DNA of 64,000 nt from Comamonadaceae bacterium. Lineage in GTDB: Bacteria > Pseudomonadota > Gammaproteobacteria > Burkholderiales > Burkholderiaceae_C. The notes beneath the pieces are model-generated. The model was given only the letters and a program-made list of their open reading frames with translations. It ran no database searches and was not told the origin of the DNA. The stretch's first letter is position 1. Every line of letters starts with the position of its first letter. The DNA is taken from the NCBI GenBank assembly GCA_027486495.1, contig JAIXOZ010000078.1, positions 62,001-126,000 on the forward strand, read 5' to 3'. The position numbers and the translations under genes were made by a program. Positions 9,186 through 16,783 of the stretch are shown here, one piece after another.

Positions 9186-9716
9186 TCAGGCGGGCAGGGC
9201 CTCCAATTGACCAAATCGGCTGCGCCAAAAGGCCAGGGCCTGCACATCGTCGCGCCAGCCAAAGTTCTGCACTTGACCCATCACGATGTGGTGGTCGCCT
9301 GCGTCCACCAGTTGGTACAACTGGCAATCGAACCAGGCCAAGGCTTGTGTCAATCGTTGGCGTTGGCTGACTTGGCGTTGCACCGGCACACCGGAAAAGC
9401 GTGCGACCATGTCGCCCGTTGCAAATTGCCTTGCCACGGCTTCTTGCTCTTGCGACAACACGCTCACTGTGAAACCGCCGGATTGCGTGAATGCGGGCAG
9501 GCTGCTGGCGGCTTTGCGGATGCTCCACAGGACCAGGCGCGGCTCCAAAGAGACCGAAGAAAAGGAATTGCAGGTCATGCCCCAGTCTTGGTCTTGCCAG
9601 CGTGTGGTGACCACCGTCACACCGGTGGCAAAGCAGGACAAGGCTTTGCGGTATTCGGCCGGATCGGACAAGGGGGCTTGAGCGGCGGCAGACATGGCAT
9701 CGGGCATGTGGCGCAT
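9186..9716 (-). CDS. flavin reductase domain protein (HpaC/NtaB type)
   Basis: About 176 residues of the flavin-reductase-like FMN-binding fold. The core YRKALSCFATGVTVVTT, the segment MTCNSFSSVSLEPRLVLWSI, and later FTVSVLSQEQEAVARQFA are typical of the small reductase components that supply free FMNH2 to a two-component monooxygenase. The most likely partner is the flavin-dependent monooxygenase two genes upstream in the same operon. Start choice is uncertain: ATG at 9716, 9707 or 9695 all precede the conserved core, while a longer in-frame version to 9893 would run into the aldo/keto reductase gene. The stop is followed directly by the TSUP remnant. Confidence 0.88.
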   Translation of the reverse strand: MRHMPDAMSAAAQAPLSDPAEYRKALSCFATGVTVVTTRWQDQDWGMTCNSFSSVSLEPRLVLWSIRKAASSLPAFTQSGGFTVSVLSQEQEAVARQFATGDMVARFSGVPVQRQVSQRQRLTQALAWFDCQLYQLVDAGDHHIVMGQVQNFGWRDDVQALAFWRSRFGQLEALPA

Positions 9717-9810
9717 GGGAACTTTCAAACAGTCGAGGGCAAATCTGGGCGGGAGAAGGCGCTGAGCCTGCGCCCTCACCTCAACAGGTAGGCGGGCAGG
9801 CAGGGGGTGA

Positions 9811-10737
9811 TCAGGGGACGTTGTGGCCGTTGGCCAGTTCGTACAGTTCGAACCAGGTCTGGCGGTCCATGGGGATGCGTGCGGCATCAGCAAAGCGCTG
9901 GATGCGTTCTATCTGGTTGGTGCCCATGACAGGCAAGACGTCTACGGGGTGGTGCATCAGCCAGGCCATGGCCACAGCGGTGGTGTCGCTGCCCGATGCC
10001 AGCGCCAGCTTGGCCAGTGCGGGGGCCAAGCGTGCGGCGGCCGTGCCTGCGGTGTGCGCTTGGGCGTGCAGCCGACCGCCACCCAAGGGCGACCAAGCCA
10101 TCACGGGCATGCGGTGTTGTTGCGCATGGGCCATCTGGCCATTGATGAAAGGCGCCGTATTCAAGAGGCTCAGCTCGATCTGGTTGGTTTGAAGTTTGTG
10201 CTTCATGAACGACTGCAACAAATCCACATCCCAGGGCATGAAGTTCGACACACCCACGCCGCGCAGCTTGCCGCTGTCGATCAGGCCGTCCAGACAGGCG
10301 CCCAGGGCTTGTGCGTCCATCAGCGGGTCGGGGCGGTGGATCAAGAGCAGGTCGATCACGTCCACGCCGATGCGGCTGAGCGAGCGCTCGACGCTGGCAG
10401 TGACATGGGCGGGGCTCGTGTCGTAATGCTTGACGCGGGTGCCCGGCCACTTGTTCGACAGCAGCATGATGTCGGTCTTGGTGACGATCTCAATCTGGTC
10501 TTTCAGGCTGGGGCGGGCTTTGATGGCCTCTCCAAACAATGCCTCGCAGCTGTAATTGCCGTAGATGTCGGCATGGTCAAAGGTGGTGATGCCTTGTGCC
10601 AGACAGGCGTCAATGCGCGCCAGGTTGGCCTGGACCGAATGATCGGTGGCCTCGGACAGACGCCACACGCCATAGGCCATGCGGCTGAGGCTGCGGCCGT
10701 TGGGCAGCGTGATGCGACCAATTTGGTTTGAACTCAT
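9811..10737 (-). CDS. aldo/keto reductase (YdhF-like)
   Basis: A 308-residue NADPH-dependent oxidoreductase of the AKR superfamily with a (beta/alpha)8 barrel. The catalytic tetrad is visible: Asp and Tyr in FDHADIYGNY, Lys in IVTKTDI, His in LLLIHRPDPL. The C-terminal VMGTNQIERI matches the cofactor loop, and similarity is closest to the YdhF group. The substrate is unknown; in this context it may reduce an aldehyde released by the monooxygenase upstream. The start ATG overlaps the monooxygenase stop by four bases (ATGA at 10734-10737), so translation is coupled. Confidence 0.92.
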   Translation of the reverse strand: MSSNQIGRITLPNGRSLSRMAYGVWRLSEATDHSVQANLARIDACLAQGITTFDHADIYGNYSCEALFGEAIKARPSLKDQIEIVTKTDIMLLSNKWPGTRVKHYDTSPAHVTASVERSLSRIGVDVIDLLLIHRPDPLMDAQALGACLDGLIDSGKLRGVGVSNFMPWDVDLLQSFMKHKLQTNQIELSLLNTAPFINGQMAHAQQHRMPVMAWSPLGGGRLHAQAHTAGTAAARLAPALAKLALASGSDTTAVAMAWLMHHPVDVLPVMGTNQIERIQRFADAARIPMDRQTWFELYELANGHNVP

Positions 10738-11891
10738 TTGCGAACTCCTGTGCCCAGGGGTGTGGGCGGTGTTTGGGCCGGAACACGGCCATATTCTTGG
10801 GCAAGGGACACGGTTTTGAGCTGCGGCAGCACTTTGGTGCCGAAGATCTCGCATTCTTGCAGGTGCGGATAGCCGGAAAAAATGAAGGCCCGAATGCCCA
10901 TTTTTTGATAAGCCTCGATTTCTGACAGCACTTGGTCGACGCTGCCCACCAAAGCGGCGCCGCAGCCACTGCGCGCACGGCCCACGCCGGTCCACAGGTG
11001 CGGCTCGATGTAGCCTTCGTCGTCAGCTCGGTCGCGGTTGGCGCTTTGCAGCGACACCCCCAGGCTGGTGGCGTCCAAAGCCCGCTGGCGGATTTCGCGG
11101 CCCTTGTCATCGTCCAACTTCGACACCAGCTCGGCCGCATATTCACGCGCCTCGGCCTGTGTGTCGCGAACGATCATGTGCACCCGCAGGCCGTAATCGA
11201 GCAAGCGGCCGTGCTTTTCGGCTTGGGCATGCACATCGCGCATGCGCTGGGCCAGCATGTCCTTGGGCTCGGGCCACATCAAATAAGTGTCGCAATGAGC
11301 GCCGCACAGGGCCAGCGCGTCGGGGCTGTAGCCACCGAAATACAGCAAAGGGCCGCCGTTGGTTTGGTAGGGCCGCACGGGGTCAGTGGTCAGGCCTTTG
11401 AGCTGGTAGATCTCGCCGTCGTAGTTGATTTCGTCTTGCGTCCAGGCTTGCTTGAGGATTTCGACCACCTCCCAAGATCGGCGGTAGCGGTAAGCGCTGT
11501 CTTCTTGCTGACCTGGGAAATCTGAGGAAATGACGTTCAGCGTGAGGCGGCCCTCCAGAATGTGGTCGAGTGTGGCCACGGTGCGCGCCAGCATGGCCGG
11601 GTGCGTTTCGCCGCAGCGGATGGCTGCCAGCAGGTTCATGTTTTTGGTTTTGGGGGCCACGGCAGCGGCAAAGGTCAAAGTATCTTGTCCGACTTGGTAG
11701 GATGACGGGCACAGAATGTTGCGGTAACCGAGTTGGTCTGCGCGCTCGACAATGCGGCTGGTGTTGGCCCAGTTGCTGCGCAAATCACCTTCGGGCACGC
11801 CCAGGTGGCGAAAATCGTCGGAACACAAAGGGGCGAACCAGGCCACCTCGGCACCCTGGACGTCTTCACCTTTGATGGGAACAATGCTCAT
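10734..11891 (-). CDS. LLM-class flavin-dependent monooxygenase (SsuD-like)
   Basis: A 385-residue luciferase-like monooxygenase close to the alkanesulfonate monooxygenase group. Supporting features are EVAWFAPLCSDD at the N-terminus, ERADQLGYRNILCPSSY, RCGETHPAMLARTVATLD, the segment RLTLNVISSDFPGQQ and PLLYFGGYSPDA. Such enzymes use FMNH2 from a partner reductase and O2 to oxidise sulfonates, nitrogenous compounds or alkanes; the flavin reductase in the operon would be the partner. A good ribosome binding site (TGAGGA on the minus strand) precedes ATG 11891. It is the first gene of the operon, divergent from a GntR regulator. The exact substrate is not shown, but a TauE/SafE remnant downstream hints at sulfite release. 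Confidence 0.9.
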   Translation of the reverse strand: MSIVPIKGEDVQGAEVAWFAPLCSDDFRHLGVPEGDLRSNWANTSRIVERADQLGYRNILCPSSYQVGQDTLTFAAAVAPKTKNMNLLAAIRCGETHPAMLARTVATLDHILEGRLTLNVISSDFPGQQEDSAYRYRRSWEVVEILKQAWTQDEINYDGEIYQLKGLTTDPVRPYQTNGGPLLYFGGYSPDALALCGAHCDTYLMWPEPKDMLAQRMRDVHAQAEKHGRLLDYGLRVHMIVRDTQAEAREYAAELVSKLDDDKGREIRQRALDATSLGVSLQSANRDRADDEGYIEPHLWTGVGRARSGCGAALVGSVDQVLSEIEAYQKMGIRAFIFSGYPHLQECEIFGTKVLPQLKTVSLAQEYGRVPAQTPPTPLGTGVRK

Positions 11892-11901
11892 GTCGAAATC
11901 C

Positions 11902-11914
11902 TCACTGAAAGTGA
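11902..11914. promoter_or_regulatory. possible operator between monooxygenase operon and GntR gene
   Basis: TCACT-GAA-AGTGA is a perfect inverted repeat in the 89-base divergent intergenic region, next to the monooxygenase ribosome binding site. The region also holds two TTGAC copies 10 bases apart (11931 and 11941) and an AT-rich ATGATATATGAAT stretch suited to a -10 box. The neighbouring GntR protein is the obvious candidate to bind here. This is inference from position and symmetry only. Confidence 0.35.
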
Positions 11915-11980
11915 ATGAATGATATATGAATTGACCTGTGTTGACATTCGGGTTTCCCAGAGTTGTGGGGTGAATGGCCC

Positions 11981-12697
11981 ATGAAAACCGCAGCGGCTGC
12001 CAAACCTTTGCCCGTTTACTTGCAGATTGCGGAATTGCTGGCCCGGCAAATCAAGGCCGGTTATTGGCACAGCGGGGAGCGTTTGCCCACCGAGGCCGAA
12101 TTGGCCCAACGCCTGTCGGTGGCGGTGGGCACCTTGCGAAAATCGTTGGCTTTGCTGGAGTCGCAAGGCGTGCTCGAACGCATCCAGGGCTCGGGCACCT
12201 ATGTGCGTCAAACCCGGGGTATGGCGCAGATTTACGAGCTGTTCCGACTCGAGTTGACCGATGGCCCGGGCTTGCCCACCGCCCATATTTTGGACCTGAG
12301 CCCGCAGGCTTTGCCTGCCAAGTGGCCAGCACTGGTGGCGCCGGGCGGCGCTTGCTGGCGGGTGCGTCGCATGCGGTTTTTGAGTGGCCAGCCGGTCGCG
12401 CTCGAGGAAATATGGTTTCCGGCAAACGCTTGCCTCCAACTGAGTCTGCAGGAGTTGGGCGATTCCATGTACTTGTTTTACCAGCAACGCCTGGGGGTTT
12501 GGATTGCCCGGGTGGAAGACCAGATCAGCGCTGCCGCTGCGCCCGACTGGGCGGCTAGGCCGCTGGGTTTATCGCCGGGCGACTGCAGCGGTTACATCGA
12601 ACGCGTGTCATGGACGGCCTCAAACCAGTTGGTTGAGTTTTCCAAAACCTGGTTTGATCCGGCGGTGTGCCGCTACAGCTCGCGCATGAGCCAATGA
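11981..12697 (+). CDS. GntR-family (HutC/UTRA) transcriptional regulator
   Basis: A 238-residue regulator. Residues about 10-75 form the GntR winged helix (LPVYLQIAELLARQIKAG, LPTEAELAQRLSV, LRKSLALLESQGVLERIQGSGTYV). The rest is a UTRA ligand-binding domain (ending in YIERVSWTASNQLVEFSKTWF...CRYSSRM). HutC-type repressors sense a small effector and usually control the adjacent catabolic operon, here the divergent monooxygenase operon. ATG 11981 was chosen over the in-frame TTG at 11963 because GGGGTG lies 8 bases upstream of it. Confidence 0.92.
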   Translation: MKTAAAAKPLPVYLQIAELLARQIKAGYWHSGERLPTEAELAQRLSVAVGTLRKSLALLESQGVLERIQGSGTYVRQTRGMAQIYELFRLELTDGPGLPTAHILDLSPQALPAKWPALVAPGGACWRVRRMRFLSGQPVALEEIWFPANACLQLSLQELGDSMYLFYQQRLGVWIARVEDQISAAAAPDWAARPLGLSPGDCSGYIERVSWTASNQLVEFSKTWFDPAVCRYSSRMSQ

Positions 12698-12717
12698 GGG
12701 GCTGATTGCGGTCCAAG

Positions 12718-12740
12718 GCAGCCGTTTTAAAGCGGGCTGC
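12718..12740. repeat. inverted repeat between convergent GntR and response-regulator genes
   Basis: GCAGCC at 12718-12723 pairs perfectly with GGCTGC at 12735-12740 across an 11-base AT-rich loop. It lies between two genes that end toward each other, so it may stop transcription, but no T-run follows on either strand. The A-run at 12849-12858 is a T-run for the minus strand without a stem. Apart from these, 12698-12868 shows nothing recognisable. Confidence 0.3.
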
Positions 12741-12868
12741 TGGGCCATCGGCTTGGGCCAAAAAGGTTCAGGCTTGCGTCCCGCATCAACCGGCTCACTT
12801 TGAGCGTGTTCCGGATGTCCTCATACCGAGCCCATGCGTCGCTCGCTGAAAAAAAAAGACCCCACCCC

Positions 12869-13564
12869 TCACACCATCTGCACCGGCGCCGTGAAGGCAT
12901 AGCCCAGTTTGTGCACGGTTTCCATGGGCAGATCGAAGCCCAGAACGTCGTTGGCTTTGTTGCGCAGGCGGCGAACCAGAATTTCCATGCGCCGGAAATC
13001 GTAGCTCTCCGGGTCGTGGCCCAGGCAGGTGACCAGTTCGTTGCGCGAGACGGCCTGGCCGGGCGTTTGCGCCAGGCGGCTGAGCAGCACGCTTTCGGAA
13101 TGCGTCAGCTTGATCGCCTGGCCTTGGGGCGACTCCAGCGTCCACTGCAATTTGTGCAAAGTCCACAGCGCTTGAGAATTGGCCCGGATGCGGCGCACCA
13201 GGTTTTGCACCAGCGAAGACAACTCTTCAAGCTGGATGGGCTTGACCAGATAAACATCGGCGCCAGCCCGAATGCCTTCGATGCGTTGATTGCTGTCACC
13301 ACGGGCTGTGGTGATGATGACGCCCTTGTCCTGCATGAGTGGGCGTTGTTTGAGCCATTCCAGCCCATCGCCATCGGGCAAACCCAAGTCGAGCACCAAA
13401 ATTTCATAGGGATGGGTTCTCATCCATTCCTGTGCTGCGCGCAGGCTGCTCACGCCATCCGCAATATTGCCTTCCATATTGAGGTAAGTGACCATGGCTT
13501 CTTGCAGGTCGGCTTCATCTTCCAGGACCAAAACCCGGGGTGGGGCGGCGCTCGGTGTTCTCAT
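12869..13564 (-). CDS. OmpR/PhoB-type response regulator
   Basis: A 231-residue two-component regulator. The receiver domain (about residues 10-120) has the acidic pair in VLEDEADL, the phospho-acceptor Asp in ILVLDLGLPDGDG, a Thr in IITTARG and the Lys in YLVKPIQ. The C-terminal half is a winged-helix DNA-binding domain (LTHSESVLLSRLAQTPGQAVSRNEL, RRMEILVRRLRNKAN, ETVHKLGYAF). The start at 13564 overlaps the stop of the histidine kinase gene by four bases, so the two are translationally coupled and form a pair. Being divergent from the giant-protein operon, it is the best candidate for its regulator. Confidence 0.93.
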   Translation of the reverse strand: MRTPSAAPPRVLVLEDEADLQEAMVTYLNMEGNIADGVSSLRAAQEWMRTHPYEILVLDLGLPDGDGLEWLKQRPLMQDKGVIITTARGDSNQRIEGIRAGADVYLVKPIQLEELSSLVQNLVRRIRANSQALWTLHKLQWTLESPQGQAIKLTHSESVLLSRLAQTPGQAVSRNELVTCLGHDPESYDFRRMEILVRRLRNKANDVLGFDLPMETVHKLGYAFTAPVQMV

Positions 13565-15585
13565 GTTTGTGCTGCGTTTTGGGGTTGACTGGGCAGCCAG
13601 ATGCAAAAGCAGCTGCCCACCCCGATGTTACTCACCAATTCCAGCTGCCCCTGATGCATATCGACGATGCGACGCACAAAAGCCAGGCCCAGGCCCATGC
13701 CCCGGACATGGCCTTCGGGGGCAATGCGGAAATAGTCTTCAAAGATCGATGACTGGTGTTCCAGCTCAATGCCGCAGCCGTGGTCCGTGACGGCAATCCC
13801 GATCATCGCGTCTTGGGTGCGCACGTCGATGTGGATCTGCGAGCCTGGCGCAGAATAGTTGCAGGCGTTGTCGATCAGGTTGATCAGCGCAATCTCCAGC
13901 AAGTTGTCGTCGCCACAGATTTCGCCAGGGTCCGTGGTCATGTGCAATGTCAGCTGGTGGTTGGCATGGTAGGACATCTGCGAATCGATCAATTCGCGTA
14001 ACCAGGCGGCCAATGGCATGGGCTGCATCCGGAAGTCCTGCAAAGACTTGTTCAACCGGTCACTGCGCAGCCATTTTTCAAACATGGACAGCAGCCTTTG
14101 CGTAGCGCTGGCGATCACATCCAGCCGCTTGGTCAGGTTGAGCGTGCCCAAGTCGGCTTCTCTGCGCATGAGACTGATCTGGCTCTCCACAATGCCCAAG
14201 GGATTGCGGAACTCATGCGAGATCAGGGCACCAAAACGCACATATTGCGTCAGCGTTTGTTTTTCATTGTTCAGCGACTGTTCCAGCTCGAGGGTGCGTT
14301 GCTGCACCGCCATTTCCAGCCGCTCTTCGGACAGTCGCAAGCTCTCCAGCATGCGCTGGTGGCTGGTCAAGGCCATGGCTTGTGCGTTTTCACGTTCCTG
14401 CCGCTCGGTGTGGATCAAGTCGGCCAAGGACAGCGCCAGCAACAGCATTTCGGCGGCCGATGAAATTTGCAGGCTGTAGGCTGTGTAGCCGTTGGTGGGC
14501 AGCCAAGCGAAGCCCCTGAACGCGGCCACAAAACCCCCGATCCATAAAACCCCCCACGCCAGCAAGAAGAACCGGGCTGCCTTGTAGCCTTGGCGCCAGG
14601 CTCGCCAAGCCATGGTCAACACTGTCAGACCTGCCGGGATGCAGAACAGTGAATAAATCACCACCACGGCTTGCCGGTCCAGATCCAGCCACAGTGAAGC
14701 CATCAGCCAAGTGCTGATGCCGAAAAAAACAGCGGCTGCCCATTCGTTGAATCGGGCCATCCTCGAAGTCTCTCGCCGCATTTGCAAAAAGCGGTTGGTG
14801 AACAAAAGTCCAAAACCGATGGCCAGGTTGAAAAAAAAGCTTTGGGCAATCGGCTCGAACGCCTCCCATTCACGCCACACAAACAGATGGCCCAGACCGT
14901 TGCCCGCGAGCATGCCCATGCCGATGTGGCCGACAAAGAGTGAATAAAACAAAAACCGGGCATCCCTGAGCGAGACGGCCAAAAAAAGGTTGTAAATCAG
15001 CAGCGCGATGAGCCCACCGAAATAAAGCGCCTGCAAGATGAACTGCTTTTGACTCTGGTTGCCAAACGCATCGGGTTGCCAGACCTGCAAGGGAATGGTG
15101 GTGCTGTGACTGGTCTTCACTCGCAGCACAAAGGTCTTGTCTTCGGTGCTCAGGTCCAGCGGCATCAAATGAAAGCGGTGAAAGTAGGGCGCATTGCTCG
15201 CAGGCCGTGTGGTGCCCAGATGCAGCACTTTTTGGCCCGGCGCATAAAAATCAATTTCATCCAGCAGTAAAAAAGGAATTTCCAGCAGCCACCGCTCAGG
15301 CGCTTGGTCAGTGCGCTTGAGTTTGATTTTCAGCCAATAAGCCGATTTGGAATATCCGAAATTGATGTCGCCCTGTTGGGTCGGCCAAGCCTGAAATCGC
15401 GAGGCGACATCTGCCCGATCAAGGTCTGAATATTGAAGCTGCCCGGATGCGTCTTCCAGAAACTGAACGCTGTCCATTGGCTTGATCTGTGGGGTGCCCA
15501 TGTCCAGTGTTGCCGCACCACTGGTGTGGATGCCGACAAACCACGCAAAAATTGTAATTATCAAATTAAGAATAAGATTTTTCAT
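13561..15585 (-). CDS. 7TM-DISM sensor histidine kinase
   Basis: About 674 residues. A signal peptide (NLILNLIITIFAWFVG) is followed by a periplasmic 7TMR-DISMED2 sensor domain (about 30-180), seven membrane helices of the 7TMR-DISM type (about 185-395), a short coiled coil and the kinase core. The H-box is FGALISHEFRNPLG, the N-box DNACNYSAPGS, with G-boxes DHGCGI and GMGLGLAFV. DISM receptors are thought to sense carbohydrates or other small extracellular ligands. An in-frame TTG at 15630 would add 15 residues; ATG 15585 starts directly at a normal signal peptide and is preferred. It is the membrane partner of the response regulator immediately downstream. Confidence 0.92.
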   Translation of the reverse strand: MKNLILNLIITIFAWFVGIHTSGAATLDMGTPQIKPMDSVQFLEDASGQLQYSDLDRADVASRFQAWPTQQGDINFGYSKSAYWLKIKLKRTDQAPERWLLEIPFLLLDEIDFYAPGQKVLHLGTTRPASNAPYFHRFHLMPLDLSTEDKTFVLRVKTSHSTTIPLQVWQPDAFGNQSQKQFILQALYFGGLIALLIYNLFLAVSLRDARFLFYSLFVGHIGMGMLAGNGLGHLFVWREWEAFEPIAQSFFFNLAIGFGLLFTNRFLQMRRETSRMARFNEWAAAVFFGISTWLMASLWLDLDRQAVVVIYSLFCIPAGLTVLTMAWRAWRQGYKAARFFLLAWGVLWIGGFVAAFRGFAWLPTNGYTAYSLQISSAAEMLLLALSLADLIHTERQERENAQAMALTSHQRMLESLRLSEERLEMAVQQRTLELEQSLNNEKQTLTQYVRFGALISHEFRNPLGIVESQISLMRREADLGTLNLTKRLDVIASATQRLLSMFEKWLRSDRLNKSLQDFRMQPMPLAAWLRELIDSQMSYHANHQLTLHMTTDPGEICGDDNLLEIALINLIDNACNYSAPGSQIHIDVRTQDAMIGIAVTDHGCGIELEHQSSIFEDYFRIAPEGHVRGMGLGLAFVRRIVDMHQGQLELVSNIGVGSCFCIWLPSQPQNAAQT

Positions 15586-15632
15586 TTTGGTATTTTTTTG
15601 CTGGTTACTTTGGAATAAATTATGTTTCAAAA

Positions 15633-15655
15633 TGTCAAAAATGTCGTATTTGACA
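15633..15655. promoter_or_regulatory. operator-like inverted repeat TGTCAAA-N9-TTTGACA
   Basis: TGTCAAA at 15633-15639 and TTTGACA at 15649-15655 are perfect inverted copies. Related TGTCG[TA]A half-sites follow at 15642 and 15663. The cluster sits about 50 bases upstream of the kinase start, in the 341-base region between the two-component genes and the divergent sapC operon. It is a plausible binding site for the OmpR-type regulator; nothing in the sequence proves which protein binds. Confidence 0.45.
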
Positions 15656-15819
15656 GTTTTTTTGTCGAAATCGTGCGGTAGACGCTGTTCCCACCACTTC
15701 GTACCATGCGCTTCAAGCAGCGGGCCAGGGGGGCCTTGCTGGGGCCTGTTTCATGGCCAATCGCTTGAAAACGCAGCGAAATGCGCATCAAAAAATTGGA
15801 AGGTGTACAGGCTTTGATT

Positions 15820-15849
15820 ATTCACCCCAAGTTGTCAGTCGGGGTGAAT
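15820..15849. repeat. 9-bp inverted repeat in the leader of the sapC operon
   Basis: ATTCACCCC at 15820-15828 is perfectly complementary to GGGGTGAAT at 15841-15849 with a 12-base loop. It is 78 bases upstream of the sapC start codon. No T-run follows on either strand, so it is more likely an operator or an mRNA hairpin than a terminator. The rest of 15586-15926 holds no convincing gene. A GATTAT/TTATTC stretch near 15816-15823, with TTGGAA at about 15796, is a weak promoter candidate. Confidence 0.4.
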
Positions 15850-15926
15850 TGGGGGGCTGATCGGTGTGAATGCCACGCTGCTCAGGCCAGTGATTCCAGT
15901 TGGATATTTTTAAAAAGGACTCAATC

Positions 15927-16673
15927 ATGTTTGAGCAAGTTGTTCCCGTGAATAAAGAGCGCCATGCCGGTAAAAAAGTCCGCATGAGCAATGATTTTGG
16001 CTTCGCCTCGAAGTTCCATGTCGCCTACATCACCCTGCATGAATTTGCACGGGCTGCGTCCATCTACCCGGTGGTGTTCCTGGAAGACCAAGCCAACGAC
16101 GAATTCCGTCCCGTTGTTCTGATGGGCCTGGACGCCGGTGAGAACCTGTTTGTCAACGCCCAGGGCGAGTGGTCGGCCTCCTACATTCCGGCCATCATCC
16201 GCCGCTACCCCTTTGCGCTGACCAAGGCGCCCGAGGCAGATCGCTTCATCGTTTGTGTGGACGAAGCCAGTGAACTGCTCAGCGACACCGAGGGCGCGGC
16301 CATGTTTGACGAACAAGGCAACCCCACGCAGGTCATTGAAAACGTCAAGCGTTATCTGGGTGAATTGCAGCAAATGGACCAGATGACCCATGAGTTCGGC
16401 AAGTTCCTGGTGCAAAACAACCTGTTGACCCCCCTGAACATGCGCGTCAATGCCGCAGACCAAGTGCGCAACATCACCGGTTGCTACGTGATCAACGAAG
16501 AGCGACTGAACAACTTCAGCGATGCCAAGTTCCTGGAAGTGCGCCAAAAAGGCTACCTGCCCGCGATCTTTGCGCACCTGATCTCGCTGTCGCAGATCGA
16601 GCGCCTGGCCAGCATGAAAAAGCCGGGTGCCAACGCCTCAACGCCTGCGCCTTCGACCGAAACCTTGCAGTAA
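15927..16673 (+). CDS. SapC-family protein
   Basis: A 248-residue protein of the SapC family, named after a gene in the Campylobacter fetus S-layer locus. Supporting features are the N-terminal FEQVVPVNKERHAGKKVR, HVAYITLHEFARAASIYPVVFLED, the segment ASYIPAIIRRYPFAL and FGKFLVQNNLLTPL. No signal peptide or membrane helix is visible, so it is probably cytoplasmic. Its biochemical role is unknown; family members are often found beside surface-protein export genes, as here. ATG 15927 is preceded by AAGGA at 15915-15919, which decides it over the TTG at 15900. It is the first gene of the operon that ends in the giant protein gene. The C-terminal tail is Pro/Thr-rich (about 230-248). Confidence 0.9.
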   Translation: MFEQVVPVNKERHAGKKVRMSNDFGFASKFHVAYITLHEFARAASIYPVVFLEDQANDEFRPVVLMGLDAGENLFVNAQGEWSASYIPAIIRRYPFALTKAPEADRFIVCVDEASELLSDTEGAAMFDEQGNPTQVIENVKRYLGELQQMDQMTHEFGKFLVQNNLLTPLNMRVNAADQVRNITGCYVINEERLNNFSDAKFLEVRQKGYLPAIFAHLISLSQIERLASMKKPGANASTPAPSTETLQ

Positions 16674-16692
16674 ACCCGATGCACCCCTCTCA

Positions 16693-16709
16693 GGCACATC
16701 CGGTGTGCC
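16693..16709 (+). repeat. small hairpin in the sapC–tolC intergenic gap
   Basis: GGCACA-TCCGG-TGTGCC forms a perfect 6-bp stem with a 5-base loop in the 110-base gap after sapC. No T-run follows, so it is not a standard terminator. It could be an mRNA processing or stability element that separates sapC expression from the export genes. Confidence 0.3.
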
Positions 16710-16783
16710 CGGGTGGGGTTGGCATGACAGCGCCAGCGTCTTTTGAAGCCGCTGGTTTTTGCAATCGTACTTGCGTGATTGGC

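Noticed and set aside
12849-12858. T-run on the minus strand after the response regulator gene as terminator
   Set aside because: No stem-loop precedes it; the upstream sequence is a one-sided G-rich stretch.
15482-15817. Plus-strand 111-codon open frame between the kinase and sapC genes
   Set aside because: It overlaps the kinase N-terminus, has no recognisable protein features and lies over the operator-like repeat.
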